The notes under the pieces were generated by a model. That model saw nothing but the letters and a program-made list of their open reading frames with translations, had not been told where the DNA came from and did not search any database. A program made the translations under genes and the position numbers. This document shows, one piece after another, positions 51,499-61,161 of a stretch of 64,000 nt of DNA. The DNA comes from Phenylobacterium sp. (lineage in GTDB: Bacteria; Pseudomonadota; Alphaproteobacteria; Caulobacterales; Caulobacteraceae), in NCBI RefSeq assembly GCF_016124325.1, contig NZ_WGNY01000018.1, positions 59,947 to 123,946 on the forward strand. The letters run 5' to 3'. Every line of letters begins with the position of its first letter. Within the stretch, counting starts at the first letter, position 1.

Positions 51499-53484
51499 TC
51501 AAGCGGCTTCCTCGGTAAGGTTCGATGCGTCCGCCTGGCTTCTCTCGCGCTCAACCGGCTCCGGCTTTCGCAGAAGGCTGGGCAGCCAGCCCGTCCCGGC
51601 CAGCAACGCTTCGGCCTCGCTCGCCATATCCGGCTTCTTCAAGCCGCCGATCCGCTCGGCCGCCTCCTCCGACGCGGCCTCCCGCACCGCCTCGGCGATC
51701 CGGCCCTTGGTGACGCGGCCCAGGTAGCTCGTCACGGTAGGCGTCCAGTAGCCAGTCATGTCGAGGTCCACCGCCTCGGCCAGCCGGTCCGCGTGCGCCC
51801 AGGCGCCCGGCTTGCGGTCGAAAGGCGCCCGGACGGCGTTGACCGTCAGGCTCGCGCAATGCGCCAGGAGGTCCAGCAAGTCCGTGACCGAGAGGTCCTG
51901 CACAAAAGCCCAGAGCGCGTCGGCCTCCTTCGGGACCCGGCTCGCCCAGGCCGCATGCCGCTCAGCGACGCTGCGTCCGGCGCGGGTGTCGCCGATGCCC
52001 GGCGCGTGGCCGTCGAGGTAGGCCGACACGCCCTTGATCTCCAGGCAGGTGGGCCGCTCGTACGCTGGGTAGAAGGCGGATAGCGCAAGGGCGTGGACCA
52101 CTGCTGAGAGCGCCACCGTCGCGTTTCCCGCCAAGGCGTCGCGCAGCGCCAGGGTGCGGTGGGCCGTCAGGTCCAGCACAAGGCGTTCCGAAAGCGGCGC
52201 GCCCGAGTCCTCCTCCGGCTCCTCGGCTTCCGCGCCGCGTTCGCCCGCCGCGCCATCCGCAGAGTCGTCGCTCGCGTCGGACTCAGCGTCCGCTTCGGGT
52301 TCAGGCGGCGGCAGGTCCTCGGGCCGGATCAGGCCGCGCTCGATGCGGGCCACGCCGTCCTGGCCGAGGATCACGAACACCCCGCCGCGCGGGATCTCGT
52401 CGGGATCGTAGGCCGTGCCGTCGCCGAAGGCGTCAAGCGCCGCGTCGATCTCTTGGAACCGCGCCTCAACCTCGGGCGGAAGGTCCTCGACCGTATCCCA
52501 CTCGCTGACCAGCGCGTCATACTCGTCCGACAAGGCGTCGATCTTCGCCTTGTCCTCTTCCGAGCGCTCCACGGGATGCGGATAGACGCGGGCGAGCCCC
52601 AGTGCGCGCGGGAAGTCGATATGGGGTTCGGCCCACTTCCAGCCTTCCTTCGACCGAACCTCCTCGGCGATCCCGGCCAGCTTCTCGGCGACCAGCCGGT
52701 CCAGCAGGCCCACGTCCTCGAACCAGCCGCCGCCGTCCTCGGTGAAGAGGTCACGGAGGATGGTCCCGCCCGCCTCGCCATAGGCCTCGGCGCCGATGAA
52801 GACCGCACGCCGGTCGGTGGCCGACACCTTGGCCTCGGTCATGGCGCGGCGGATCAGGTAGGGTGGGCGATGCGGGCCCAACTGCTCCAACACCTGGGCC
52901 TGCCGTGCATGGTCCTCGCTGACCGCGAAGGCCATCATCTGGTCGAGGTTGAGTTCGCCCGCCCGGTAGAGGTCCATCAGGGCCGGATTGATGGCGCCGA
53001 GGCGAAGCCGCTGGCGCACCACGTTCGCCGAGACGCCGAACCGGGCGCCGATCTCCTCGGCGGAGAAGCCGCGCTCCTCGGCGAGGCGCCGGAAGGCTTC
53101 GAACTGGTCGGCGGGGTGCATGCCCGTCCGCGTGAGGTTCTCGTCGAGGCTGATCTCATGCGGGTCGTTGTTCAGGTCCACCACGCAACGCACCGGCGCG
53201 GTCTTCTTGATCTCCTTACGCTTGGCGCGCAGCAGCAGCGCGAGGCGCCGTCCCTCGCCGATGGTGACGAAATAGCAGCCGGTGGGCGCTCCCTCCGTAT
53301 CCGTCTCCGGCTCCACCACCGGCACCTGAAGGACGCCCTTCACCGCGATGCTGGCGGCCAGGGCCTCGATATCGGCTTCGGCATGCGGGGTCCGCCGCGC
53401 GTTGCGCGGCGACTTCTTCAGCTTGTTGAGCGGCACGTCGATGACGTCGCCGTCCTGATGAACGATCTGAGCTTGTTCGGTCAT
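51499..53484 (-). CDS. large ParB/RepB/Spo0J-like protein
   Basis: 661 aa from the ATG at 53482-53484. Residues ~15-120 are the ParB N-terminal domain: [31 protein letters not shown] and the CTP/nuclease-fold segment [63 protein letters not shown] is the helix-turn-helix. A long C-terminal half with an acidic linker ([17 protein letters not shown]...) is typical of the plasmid/ICE-borne ParB-like family that sits upstream of DUF736 and ardC. Its role may be regulation or DNA processing rather than partition, since a separate ParA-RHH pair exists. Confidence 0.85.
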   Translation of the reverse strand: MTEQAQIVHQDGDVIDVPLNKLKKSPRNARRTPHAEADIEALAASIAVKGVLQVPVVEPETDTEGAPTGCYFVTIGEGRRLALLLRAKRKEIKKTAPVRCVVDLNNDPHEISLDENLTRTGMHPADQFEAFRRLAEERGFSAEEIGARFGVSANVVRQRLRLGAINPALMDLYRAGELNLDQMMAFAVSEDHARQAQVLEQLGPHRPPYLIRRAMTEAKVSATDRRAVFIGAEAYGEAGGTILRDLFTEDGGGWFEDVGLLDRLVAEKLAGIAEEVRSKEGWKWAEPHIDFPRALGLARVYPHPVERSEEDKAKIDALSDEYDALVSEWDTVEDLPPEVEARFQEIDAALDAFGDGTAYDPDEIPRGGVFVILGQDGVARIERGLIRPEDLPPPEPEADAESDASDDSADGAAGERGAEAEEPEEDSGAPLSERLVLDLTAHRTLALRDALAGNATVALSAVVHALALSAFYPAYERPTCLEIKGVSAYLDGHAPGIGDTRAGRSVAERHAAWASRVPKEADALWAFVQDLSVTDLLDLLAHCASLTVNAVRAPFDRKPGAWAHADRLAEAVDLDMTGYWTPTVTSYLGRVTKGRIAEAVREAASEEAAERIGGLKKPDMASEAEALLAGTGWLPSLLRKPEPVERERSQADASNLTEEAA

Positions 53485-53949
53485 GGTCCTGCTCCTTGGG
53501 GCATGGCTTGCAGGCGCAAGGCGCGCCTGCAGCCCTGCCCGTCGGCGAGACCGGGGGTGCAAGCGGAGAGGCGGCTTCGCGGGGAACCGGCTGCAGGGCT
53601 TTCAAGCCCTGCAAACCTGCCGGTCCTGCCCAGCCCGAAGCTGGGCGGAAGCCGCTCCGAAGCGCGCCGGGGGCGGAGCCCCAAGCCACCGCCGCGCGAC
53701 AGCGCGGCTCAAGAGAAGGCTGCAAGGAGCCTGCGCGCCGCCAGGCGCTGCACGGCGGGACGCGCCGTCGAGCGGCCGCTGGCGCGAAGCGCCCGAAGGG
53801 GCGGACCCGTAGGAGCCGCGTCAGCGGCGGGACCGAGCACGCCCGCCGGCCGCTCTCCGAATCCGAGGGGGCGTTGCGGGGATCTCCCCGCTCGAAGGGG
53901 TCGGACGAGACGTCAGGCTCGACCGCAGGGGAAGGCCTTCCCCTCACAC
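53485..53949. other. 465-nt non-coding, GC-rich gap upstream of the ParB-like gene
   Basis: Frames are open here only because stop codons are rare at this GC content; none shows a plausible protein. A perfect hairpin, TGCAGGGCTT at 53592-53601 and its complement at 53604-53613, lies inside a segment with several shorter palindromes. The region separates the DUF4238 gene stop from the ParB-like start and should contain the promoter of the latter. Confidence 0.55.
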
Positions 53950-55236
53950 TCAGCTTCGGCCGAGCAGCTCATCAAGCGCCCGCAACGAAGGATCGGAATG
54001 CACCACCTGGAACCGCGTGGTCCGGCCGCGATCGAGGACGATCAACTCGATCCCGCCATTCATCACGCGCAGGGCGTGGCGATCGACGTAGAACTCAGCC
54101 GATTTGAAAGGCGCATCCCCCAGGACATCGTCGAGCAAAGCGGGCAAATCGGTCACCACCTCGGCGACGCGCGCCGCGGGATCCCAGGTGATCATGGGTA
54201 TTAGGTGCGTGCGCTCGCGGCCATAGAGGGCCAGCCATTTCCCCTCGGGAACTGTGCCGGAAGGGCCAAGGCCTTCACCGATCCGGCCCATCGAGATCAT
54301 GCTCTCGACGGCGCGCACCGACGGGTTGCGACGAAGGATGTCGTCCGCCAGGTCAAAGTCGTCGCGAGTGGCGTAGAGGAACCGTCGGCTGTCCACGACC
54401 TGATAGTGGTTGAAACTCTGAACGGTCGCGTCGTCGACGGGCACGGGCCGGCCGCTCAGAAGTCCGTTCCGCCACGCGATCAGCGGCGCCAGACGTTCGG
54501 AGTCGACCCGCATCGACTCCAGCGGAATGTGGGTCAGCTGCCGGCGCAGGCTGGGACAAAGGAAGCCGAGCATCAGATCGCTGGCGACCGGCAGATAGAT
54601 CTGGACGCCCATGGCGCGAAAGCCGGTGTCGCCATTCGGAGCGTTGCTCACGCGGACAACCGGATGGTCGGAGGTCCAGAATCGAGCGTCGCCGGCGGGT
54701 TCGAGGAGAATGATGTCCTTCTCCAGCAGGGCGGCCCGCAGATCGTCCCGCTCGGCGAGGAACTTCAGGCTCTGAAGACGGGCGTCGTTGTCGGTCGGGA
54801 ACTCGTCCTCTGCGGGCGTTTCTAGTCCGACTTCGGCGATCCGTTCCGCCAGCTGGCGCGGGAGGGCCTGAAACGTGCTGCGGACCATCGGCGTGCGCAG
54901 GAACTGGACGACGACGCCATCCGCGAGCCGGGCCCGGAAGGCCGGGTCGAGGTCAGCGACCCTCCGGTTTCGCGTCAGTGTGTCGCCGGTATGCGCGAAC
55001 ACGCCGTCGATATCGCCGAAGGCGTCCTCGAAGTTCAGGATCTCGCCATCGGGCAGCACGAGGGTGTTGTAGTCGTTGGCGGAGCCGGCGCCGCCGAGGC
55101 CGGCGCTAAACCGCCGGGCGGTGGTCTTGTCATAGACCCAGACCTGCTTGCCCCGCCCGTCGATGCTGAACCGGCGCAGCACCGAGCGCGGATTGAAATG
55201 ATGGTTGCGGGAGGGTCTCTGGGGTGGTGTCGCCAT
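53950..55236 (-). CDS. DUF4238 domain-containing protein
   Basis: 428 aa from the ATG at 55234-55236. The N-terminus RNHHFNPRSVLRRFSIDGRGKQVWVYDKTTARRF is the DUF4238 signature; DARFWTSDHPVVRVSN and a later FLYATRDDFDLADDIL are also family-like. DUF4238 proteins are frequent in accessory regions and defence islands but have no proven function. A 14-bp perfect palindrome lies between this gene and the giant gene upstream, so the two may be transcribed separately. Confidence 0.75.
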   Translation of the reverse strand: MATPPQRPSRNHHFNPRSVLRRFSIDGRGKQVWVYDKTTARRFSAGLGGAGSANDYNTLVLPDGEILNFEDAFGDIDGVFAHTGDTLTRNRRVADLDPAFRARLADGVVVQFLRTPMVRSTFQALPRQLAERIAEVGLETPAEDEFPTDNDARLQSLKFLAERDDLRAALLEKDIILLEPAGDARFWTSDHPVVRVSNAPNGDTGFRAMGVQIYLPVASDLMLGFLCPSLRRQLTHIPLESMRVDSERLAPLIAWRNGLLSGRPVPVDDATVQSFNHYQVVDSRRFLYATRDDFDLADDILRRNPSVRAVESMISMGRIGEGLGPSGTVPEGKWLALYGRERTHLIPMITWDPAARVAEVVTDLPALLDDVLGDAPFKSAEFYVDRHALRVMNGGIELIVLDRGRTTRFQVVHSDPSLRALDELLGRS

Positions 55237-55340
55237 CGACGCTGCAGATCTCCATAGGGCCGTCCTTGAGCCACCCGGAGGAGGACGTTGTGTTTGCGAG
55301 CCCGCCTGGCACAGGCTCCTTGTCGGCCGACACGGGCGTG

Positions 55341-55378
55341 GCCCTGTCAGAAATATGAGTACAAATTTCTGACAGGGC
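55341..55378. repeat. perfect 14-bp inverted repeat with 10-nt AT-rich loop
   Basis: GCCCTGTCAGAAAT at 55341-55354 and its exact complement at 55365-55378. It stands in the 160-bp gap just after the stop of the 1354-aa gene. There is no T-run on either strand, so an operator, recombination site or Rho-dependent termination aid is as likely as an intrinsic terminator. Confidence 0.7.
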
Positions 55379-55396
55379 GCCGCGCCCAACGCGCCG

Positions 55397-58300
55397 CTAG
55401 GCCTGCCAGTCGCGCCGTTCGGTATCCTCGTCGTGCCGCTTGGCCTCCCACTCGTAGCTCTCGGCCAGCTCGTTCAGCGCCTTCGCCGTATGGGGGTGCT
55501 CAAAGGCGATCGCCTTGGCCCACGCCCGGTATTTCGCCGCCTCGCGCCGTTCCAGTTCGCCGCCGTCTCCGGGCATGCGGGTCGTGACGCCGCGTCGGTT
55601 GGCCTTGCCGATGCGGAAGCCCTCCAGCATGGGCTTGCTACGGAAGAGGTCGAGCGCCTCACGCACCGCTTCCGAAGGCCAAGCGCCGTCCGCGCCTATG
55701 GGCGACGCCGAGAGCATCTGGCCGATCTTGCTGTCGGCGATGTCCTCGCGGCCGACCGCCTTGGCCAGGGCGCGCGCCTCCTTGATCCAGGACTCCAGCA
55801 CCTCGCCGTCGATAGTGTTGTCGTCACGACGCCCCGGGATATGGCTCCACAGATCGAGCAGCCGGTAGGCCTGGTGAGCGACGGCGCGGGCTTGCTCGGG
55901 ATCGGCAGGTTCGGGTTCCTCGATCCCGCTGTCCTCGCTGGGTTTGAACACCGCGCTCAGCATTTCGATAAAGAGCCTCGGCTGCTCCGAAAGCGTCGCC
56001 AGCAGCACTCTCGCTGGACGGCGCGAATGTTCGAGCACCCGAAGGTAGTTCCATTCCAGCCTCGCCAGCGCATTGCGATCGACGTCGTCGCGCGTGTCGA
56101 GCTCGGTCAGGGTCTCGGCGACGTAGTGCTGGAACATGGTGGCCTCGTTGCCGTCCTCCAGATTCTCCAGAGGTTGCTGGGCGGCTTGCTCCAGCACCTC
56201 GACCAGCATCGCTGTCGGCAGGCGGTCGTTCTTATCGCCGCGGCCGACCAGCGCCAGGGCGTGACGCGCCCGGCCGACGTCGATGAGCTGGCGAATGGCA
56301 TAGGAGATGTCGCCGCCGTCTTCATCCATCCAGAAAACCGGAGCGCGGCGCCAGTAGGTGGTCAGGGTATCGCCGCCAATCTTGGCCACTTGGTCCCAGG
56401 TCCAGCGGCTGGTCGGCAGCGCGCGGAGGATGGTCATGAGCGCGTCATCGCCCCAGGCCTGCTCGAGCGCCTGCGTTATCAGCGCCTCGGCCCAGGCCTC
56501 CTTGCGGTCCCGGAACACCGAGATGATCAGGCCATGGGCGACATCCCGTTCATGGATGTCGGCGCTGCGCGCCGCCGCCTCGATCAAGGCGTCGAGCTCT
56601 GTGGCCGCAAGCCCGCTGTCGTAGAGGGCCTTGCCGATGTAACCGGGACTGTCCGCGAGACGCGCGAGGCTCAGGATGGCCGCAATGCCTCCGGCCTTAT
56701 AGAGCGCTTGCGCCGCCGCCTGCCGCGCGACCTCGACGTCGCGCTGCTCGGCCTGCCAGCCTTCGTCGCTTGGCTTTGGCAGCGCGACCGAGCCCTGGAA
56801 GAGCCAGGCCGCCCGCGCCAGCGGGTCCGTCGGCGCGAACCGGTCGTAGACCGCCTCCAGGCGGCTCAGCACCTCCTCCGGAAGGGACCAGTCGACGTCC
56901 GGGAACTGCCGGTGATGATGCAGGACGCGCCGGAGCTTATCCCAGAACGCAGTGCGGGCGGCGGCGTCCGTGACCTTCGGCTCGGCTGCTTCGAGCGCCG
57001 CCAGCGCAGGTTCCGGATCGGGCGAGAGGTCGCCGAGCCGGTCCAGCAGCGCCGCCCACCGCGCCGCATCGAGGCCGACATCCGCGACGAGCCGTTCGCT
57101 GATCTTGGCCGCGCCCCGGCCGATCAGGTTCCAGGTCACGACTTCAGGCCGGTCGACGCTGAAGTCGCGCCAGCGCGGCATGGATGATGGGCTCGACGTG
57201 TCGTGACCGCTCGGCAGGACGCCGAGCATCAGCTTCCACGCCGTCCGGGGCTCGTGTTTGCGGATCAAGTCGATCGCGCGGATTCGCTGCTCCTGGGTGG
57301 CGTAGGTTTGGGGAATCCAGAGGAGGTGAATCTCCCGCAGGCTGTTCATCGGCCCGTTGACGTACTTGCGCGGCTTGACGTCGATCGCGTCGAGGCGGGC
57401 CAGCACGTGGGTCACGCGCGGCATCCAGTCGGGAGACCACGCCAGCGATTCCAGCGCCCACATCAGGTCGGACAGGTGCTCGGCGCCGAAAACGCCACCG
57501 TCATCGTGGCCGAAGAGGGCGCCGATCGGTGGATCATTCTGGTCGAGACTGTCTTCGATGGCGCTCAGGAAGGCCCCCGGGGAGGCTTCGGCGAGCAGCC
57601 GAAAATCATTGGAAAGCGACCACCAGCGCCGCGCATCGGCGTCCCGGAGCAGCCGTGCGACGATGGCGTCCGCGCGGCGCGGGGCGTCCGCGACGGTGCG
57701 GATCTTGTCGCCCCAAAGCGCCAGCAAGATCAGCACCTGGCCGACGCCATGCCGCAGTAGGCCGGAATAGTCGGGCCGCACGCCGTGGATGTCCGCCATC
57801 CAGCGATCGTCCGGGGCCATGTCGAAGCGCGGGTCGGCGGCGCCCAGGACCGCCTGGGCGACGCTTTCGAAGCGATCCAGGTCGGCGGGCGTAAGATGAT
57901 GCGCCAGCAGGACCCAGGCGTCCGACGGCGAGGAGATCCGCCAGGCGGGACCGACTTTCTGCAGCGGGCTGTCGAAGGCGCCGACAAGCGGCGCCAGGTC
58001 GCCGATGATCGCGTCGTAGGGTTGGTCAGCAAGTTCGGCCAGACGCGCCCGGTCGCCCTCCGACGTCTCGACCCAGCCTCCTGCCAGCAGCGCCGCCAGG
58101 AGCGCCTTGGGCGGCGTCCCCTCCGCCCACCGCGGTAGGCGTCCGGGTGCGCCTGGGATCAGGCGGCGCAGGACGGCCAGGTTGCGGGCGCTGTCGCGGG
58201 CCAGCGCTTTTGCGCGCGGCTCGGCAATGCCGGACGCTTGAAGGGCATTTGCGATGCCTTCTCGCGATGGGCGCGCCAGGGCGCGAACCTCACCGCGGCC

Positions 58301-59461
58301 GATGAGGCGTTCGTCATAGGCTTGGAGGACGAAGTGACCGTGCTTGGCCAGCGAGCGGGCAAGGCCCGGATCGGGCTCGTTGAGCAGCAGGATCAGGGGC
58401 GGGGGCGCATTAGCGAGGGCTCGGGCGGCTTCCGCCGTCGTCACCACGATCGTGCGGGCGCGGTAGGCGGCCGCGAGGTCGCCCGGCAGTTCGCTCAGGG
58501 TGGCGTGGAAGAACGCCGCCACCTCCTCGGTAGTGGTGGCCTGCAGCGACAGGACGGCCGGCTCGCCGCGCAGCCAGCGCAGGATCTCGGCCGAATCTTC
58601 GCTGCGATCGGCGAGCACGAGATCTTCGGTCAGCCGCCATTCGGTGGCCAGCGACCACTCTTCCCAAACCTCGTCGAGCTCCCGGGTCCCCGGCGGCCGC
58701 TTGTCGAGGCGCGCGGCAATCCAGAGCCCCACCGCCGGATGCTGTTCGATCCAATGCACCAGGTCGTCGGCGTCATAGACGCGGACCTCGCGCCATGGGC
58801 CTTCGGCTTGGCGGGCCGCGGCCCAAACGTCCTTCTGGGGCCAGTGGCGCAGGGTGACGAAGATATAGGTGGACTCGGCGGGATCGAGCGGCCCTGGCGC
58901 GGCTGTTCGCTTCTCGTAGTCCTCCGTCGCCTTCTGCTGGATATTGCGCCGCTGGACCCCAAGCTCCCAGCCGGCCTGGCCCTTGGGGACATAGGCGTTG
59001 CCGGTGACCGCGGACGTGACGCCGTCCCAGCCAGGATGGCGAACGCCCTCGTCCGCCGGGAAGCGCAGTTGTATGCTGGGGTCATGCGCCGCCTGCACTA
59101 GCTTGGCCAGCAGCGTGGGAAGGCTGACCGGGCCATCGGTGCGGTCGGCCCAATCCGACAGGTCTTGCGCGCTGACCCAGCGGACGGGGACGCCTGAAAC
59201 TTCGGCGCCGACGATCGGCGGCACGGCCGGGCCGATGACGGCCCCGGTTGGCAGGAAGGTGATGCCTGCGTCCTCCAGGGCGGTGCGGATGGCCTGAGCG
59301 TTGTTGGCTACGGGCGTGCGCGAGCCGCGCTCGAAGTCGGCGATGGTGGAGGTGCCGACGCGGGCCGCCTTGGCGAGATCCTGCTGCGACCATGCGAGCA
59401 GGGCGCGGGCCGCCCGGACATGCTTGGGCGTGAGTTCGGCAGGCGGGCTGGACTTGGTCAT
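55397..59461 (-). CDS. giant protein: XRE helix-turn-helix, nuclease-like domain, degenerate NTPase-like region, helical repeats (candidate defence protein)
   Basis: 1354 aa. Residues 10-70 are an XRE-type helix-turn-helix (ARALLAWSQQDLAKAARVGTSTIADFERGSRTP). Residues ~90-250 form a conserved module with HPGWDGVTS (Asp146), VPKGQAGWELGVQ (Glu166), Lys177, then FVTLRHWPQKDVW and VYDADDLVHWIEQHPAVG; the spacing of Asp, Glu and Lys suggests a PD-(D/E)XK fold. Around 285-400 the order of elements resembles a STAND NTPase, but no GxxxxGK[ST] exists, the equivalent place reading LSLQATTTEEVAAFF. The remaining ~900 residues are helical repeats. It is divergent from the AbiE genes. Function unknown; autorepression through the HTH plus a nuclease effector is my inference. 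Confidence 0.65.
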   Translation of the reverse strand: MTKSSPPAELTPKHVRAARALLAWSQQDLAKAARVGTSTIADFERGSRTPVANNAQAIRTALEDAGITFLPTGAVIGPAVPPIVGAEVSGVPVRWVSAQDLSDWADRTDGPVSLPTLLAKLVQAAHDPSIQLRFPADEGVRHPGWDGVTSAVTGNAYVPKGQAGWELGVQRRNIQQKATEDYEKRTAAPGPLDPAESTYIFVTLRHWPQKDVWAAARQAEGPWREVRVYDADDLVHWIEQHPAVGLWIAARLDKRPPGTRELDEVWEEWSLATEWRLTEDLVLADRSEDSAEILRWLRGEPAVLSLQATTTEEVAAFFHATLSELPGDLAAAYRARTIVVTTAEAARALANAPPPLILLLNEPDPGLARSLAKHGHFVLQAYDERLIGRGEVRALARPSREGIANALQASGIAEPRAKALARDSARNLAVLRRLIPGAPGRLPRWAEGTPPKALLAALLAGGWVETSEGDRARLAELADQPYDAIIGDLAPLVGAFDSPLQKVGPAWRISSPSDAWVLLAHHLTPADLDRFESVAQAVLGAADPRFDMAPDDRWMADIHGVRPDYSGLLRHGVGQVLILLALWGDKIRTVADAPRRADAIVARLLRDADARRWWSLSNDFRLLAEASPGAFLSAIEDSLDQNDPPIGALFGHDDGGVFGAEHLSDLMWALESLAWSPDWMPRVTHVLARLDAIDVKPRKYVNGPMNSLREIHLLWIPQTYATQEQRIRAIDLIRKHEPRTAWKLMLGVLPSGHDTSSPSSMPRWRDFSVDRPEVVTWNLIGRGAAKISERLVADVGLDAARWAALLDRLGDLSPDPEPALAALEAAEPKVTDAAARTAFWDKLRRVLHHHRQFPDVDWSLPEEVLSRLEAVYDRFAPTDPLARAAWLFQGSVALPKPSDEGWQAEQRDVEVARQAAAQALYKAGGIAAILSLARLADSPGYIGKALYDSGLAATELDALIEAAARSADIHERDVAHGLIISVFRDRKEAWAEALITQALEQAWGDDALMTILRALPTSRWTWDQVAKIGGDTLTTYWRRAPVFWMDEDGGDISYAIRQLIDVGRARHALALVGRGDKNDRLPTAMLVEVLEQAAQQPLENLEDGNEATMFQHYVAETLTELDTRDDVDRNALARLEWNYLRVLEHSRRPARVLLATLSEQPRLFIEMLSAVFKPSEDSGIEEPEPADPEQARAVAHQAYRLLDLWSHIPGRRDDNTIDGEVLESWIKEARALAKAVGREDIADSKIGQMLSASPIGADGAWPSEAVREALDLFRSKPMLEGFRIGKANRRGVTTRMPGDGGELERREAAKYRAWAKAIAFEHPHTAKALNELAESYEWEAKRHDEDTERRDWQA

Positions 59462-59551
59462 GTCATAGGAAATATATGACCTCAGTGAAGAAATCCCAAC
59501 TGTTCTCTTTCGTAGACAAATCGATATTTTCTGCCGACATTATGTAACATC
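59462..59551. promoter_or_regulatory. AT-rich divergent promoter region with palindromic operator
   Basis: The 90-bp gap between the giant HTH protein gene and abiEi is much more AT-rich than its surroundings. GTCATA at 59462-59467 and TATGAC at 59475-59480 form an inverted repeat next to the giant gene's start codon. AbiEi antitoxins autorepress by binding inverted repeats at their promoter, and the giant protein has its own XRE domain, so either could bind here. Confidence 0.5.
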
Positions 59552-60166
59552 ATGGCCCAGCGTCATATGAATCATCGCGAACGCGCCCTGAGCCTGACCC
59601 GGGCCCGAGGGATCGCGCGCGCGCGGGACTTCAAGGCCGCCGGCATCCCGCTGGTCTATCTCAAGCGCCTGACCGATGCCGGCGACCTCGCGCGGCTCGC
59701 GCGGGGCCTCTACCAGAACCCCGAGGGCGTCGGCGTGGACATCGCCCATGATCTGGCCGAAGCCGCTCGCCTCGTCCCGAACGGCGTGGTCAGCCTTGTC
59801 AGCGCGCTACGCCAACACGAGCTGACCACCCAACTTCCCCACGCTGTCTGGATGACCATCCCGCACAAGGCGCGGACGCCGAGCCCCGCCGGTGTCGGGC
59901 TCGAAATTGTCCGCGCGACCGGCGAAGCGCTGACGGCGGGCGTCGAGCATGTGCAGGTGGAGGGCGTGGAGGTGCCCATCTACGGCGTGGCCAAGACGAT
60001 CGCAGACTGCTTCAAGCACCGCCGCCACGTCGGTGAGGACGTCGCGATCGAAGCCCTGCGCGACGCTCTGCGGCAGAGGAAAACGACCCCGAGCGAGCTC
60101 ATGAAGTATGCCGCGATCGACCGGGTCGCCAGCCGGATGGAGCCGTTCATCAAGGCCATGCAATGA
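59552..60166 (+). CDS. type IV toxin-antitoxin antitoxin, AbiEi family
   Basis: 204 aa. The N-terminal winged helix has RERALSLTRARGIARARDFKAAGIPLVYLKRLTDAGDLARLARGLYQ, the AbiEi_4-type DNA-binding domain. The C-terminal domain has the usual VYGVAKTIADCFKHRRHVGEDVAIEALRDAL pattern. It neutralises the toxin and represses the operon. An alternative start at 59567 (MNHRERA) is possible. The toxin gene overlaps by 4 nt (ATGA). Confidence 0.93.
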   Translation: MAQRHMNHRERALSLTRARGIARARDFKAAGIPLVYLKRLTDAGDLARLARGLYQNPEGVGVDIAHDLAEAARLVPNGVVSLVSALRQHELTTQLPHAVWMTIPHKARTPSPAGVGLEIVRATGEALTAGVEHVQVEGVEVPIYGVAKTIADCFKHRRHVGEDVAIEALRDALRQRKTTPSELMKYAAIDRVASRMEPFIKAMQ

Positions 60167-61086
60167 CCGCGAAGATTCTCAAGAATCCGGCCGCGTCGGT
60201 CCGGGCCAAGCTGCTCCTGCACGCCAAGCAACACAGCGACAACTTCCAGCGGATCCTGACCCGCTATGCCATCGAGCGCCTGCATTTCCGGCTCAGTCAG
60301 ACCGAGGCGGCCGACCGCTATGTCCTCAAGGGCGCCATGCTGTTCGTCACCTGGCCCGAACACGTGTTCCGCCCAACCGGCGACCTCGATCTGTTGGGGG
60401 AAGGCAATCCCGACCCTTCCGCCATCACCGAGCTTTTCGCGCGCATCTGCCAAGTGCCGGTTCCGGAGGACGGCATCGTCTTCGACCCGGCCACGCTGAA
60501 GGTCGAACCCGTCCGCGAAGCCGACAAGTACCAAGGCGCCCGCATCAGCCTGGTCGGCCGACTCGACGGCGCCGAGATCCGGGTGCTGGTCGACATCGGC
60601 TTCGGCGATCACGTCTATCCGCCGCCCACGCGCAGCGCCTTCCCGGGTCTGCTGCCCGACCTGCCGCAGGCGAACATCCTGATGTACCCGCCCGAGACCG
60701 TCGTCGCGGAGAAATTCGAAGCGATGATCCGCTTCGGAGAAGCGAACGGTCGGATCAAGGACTTCCACGACATCTGGGTCACCACGCGCACCTTCCCCTT
60801 TGACCTTTCCACGGTCATCGAGGCGGTGGGCGGAACGCTGCGGCGGCGGGAGACGGCGATACCCACCGACATGCCGGTGGGTTTGACCGAAGCGTTCGCC
60901 GCGATCGCCGATGAGCGAGGACTGTGGACCGGCTTCCTGCGCCGCAATCCACCGACGCTCGAGCCGCCAGCCTTCCCCGCCTTGCAGGAGGAGCTCCGCC
61001 GCTTCTTTGGGCCGGTCATTGCTGGCCTTGCGCAGCCGGAAGGCGTCACCGGCCGATGGGACCCAGACGCCAGCGCGTGGCGCTAG
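60163..61086 (+). CDS. type IV toxin, AbiEii-family nucleotidyltransferase
   Basis: 307 aa. YVLKGAMLFVTWPEHVFRPTGDLDLLG holds the nucleotidyltransferase motif with Asp74 and Asp76; VLVDIGFGD and VVAEKFEAMIRFGEANGRIKDFHDIWV supply the later conserved Lys and Asp residues of the AbiEii/DUF1814 family. Family members transfer nucleotides to RNA or protein targets and cause abortive infection or stasis; tRNA acceptor stems are a known target of relatives. All key residues are present, so the toxin appears functional. Confidence 0.92.
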   Translation: MTAKILKNPAASVRAKLLLHAKQHSDNFQRILTRYAIERLHFRLSQTEAADRYVLKGAMLFVTWPEHVFRPTGDLDLLGEGNPDPSAITELFARICQVPVPEDGIVFDPATLKVEPVREADKYQGARISLVGRLDGAEIRVLVDIGFGDHVYPPPTRSAFPGLLPDLPQANILMYPPETVVAEKFEAMIRFGEANGRIKDFHDIWVTTRTFPFDLSTVIEAVGGTLRRRETAIPTDMPVGLTEAFAAIADERGLWTGFLRRNPPTLEPPAFPALQEELRRFFGPVIAGLAQPEGVTGRWDPDASAWR

Positions 61087-61161
61087 GGTCGAGCGGATCT
61101 CGCTAGGGCTGGTCGCCCGACGCCAACGCCACCCAAGCTGAAAAAGCGATCACTCGCCGCG

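Noticed and set aside
51143..51727. 194-codon plus-strand frame in the gap before DUF736
   Set aside because: Arg/Gly/Pro-rich with no motifs, and it covers the inverted repeat and the end of the ParB-like gene on the other strand.
53216..53947. 243-codon minus-strand frame upstream of the ParB-like gene
   Set aside because: Overlaps the ParB-like N-terminus in another frame and is Pro/Arg/Ala-rich without any recognisable domain.
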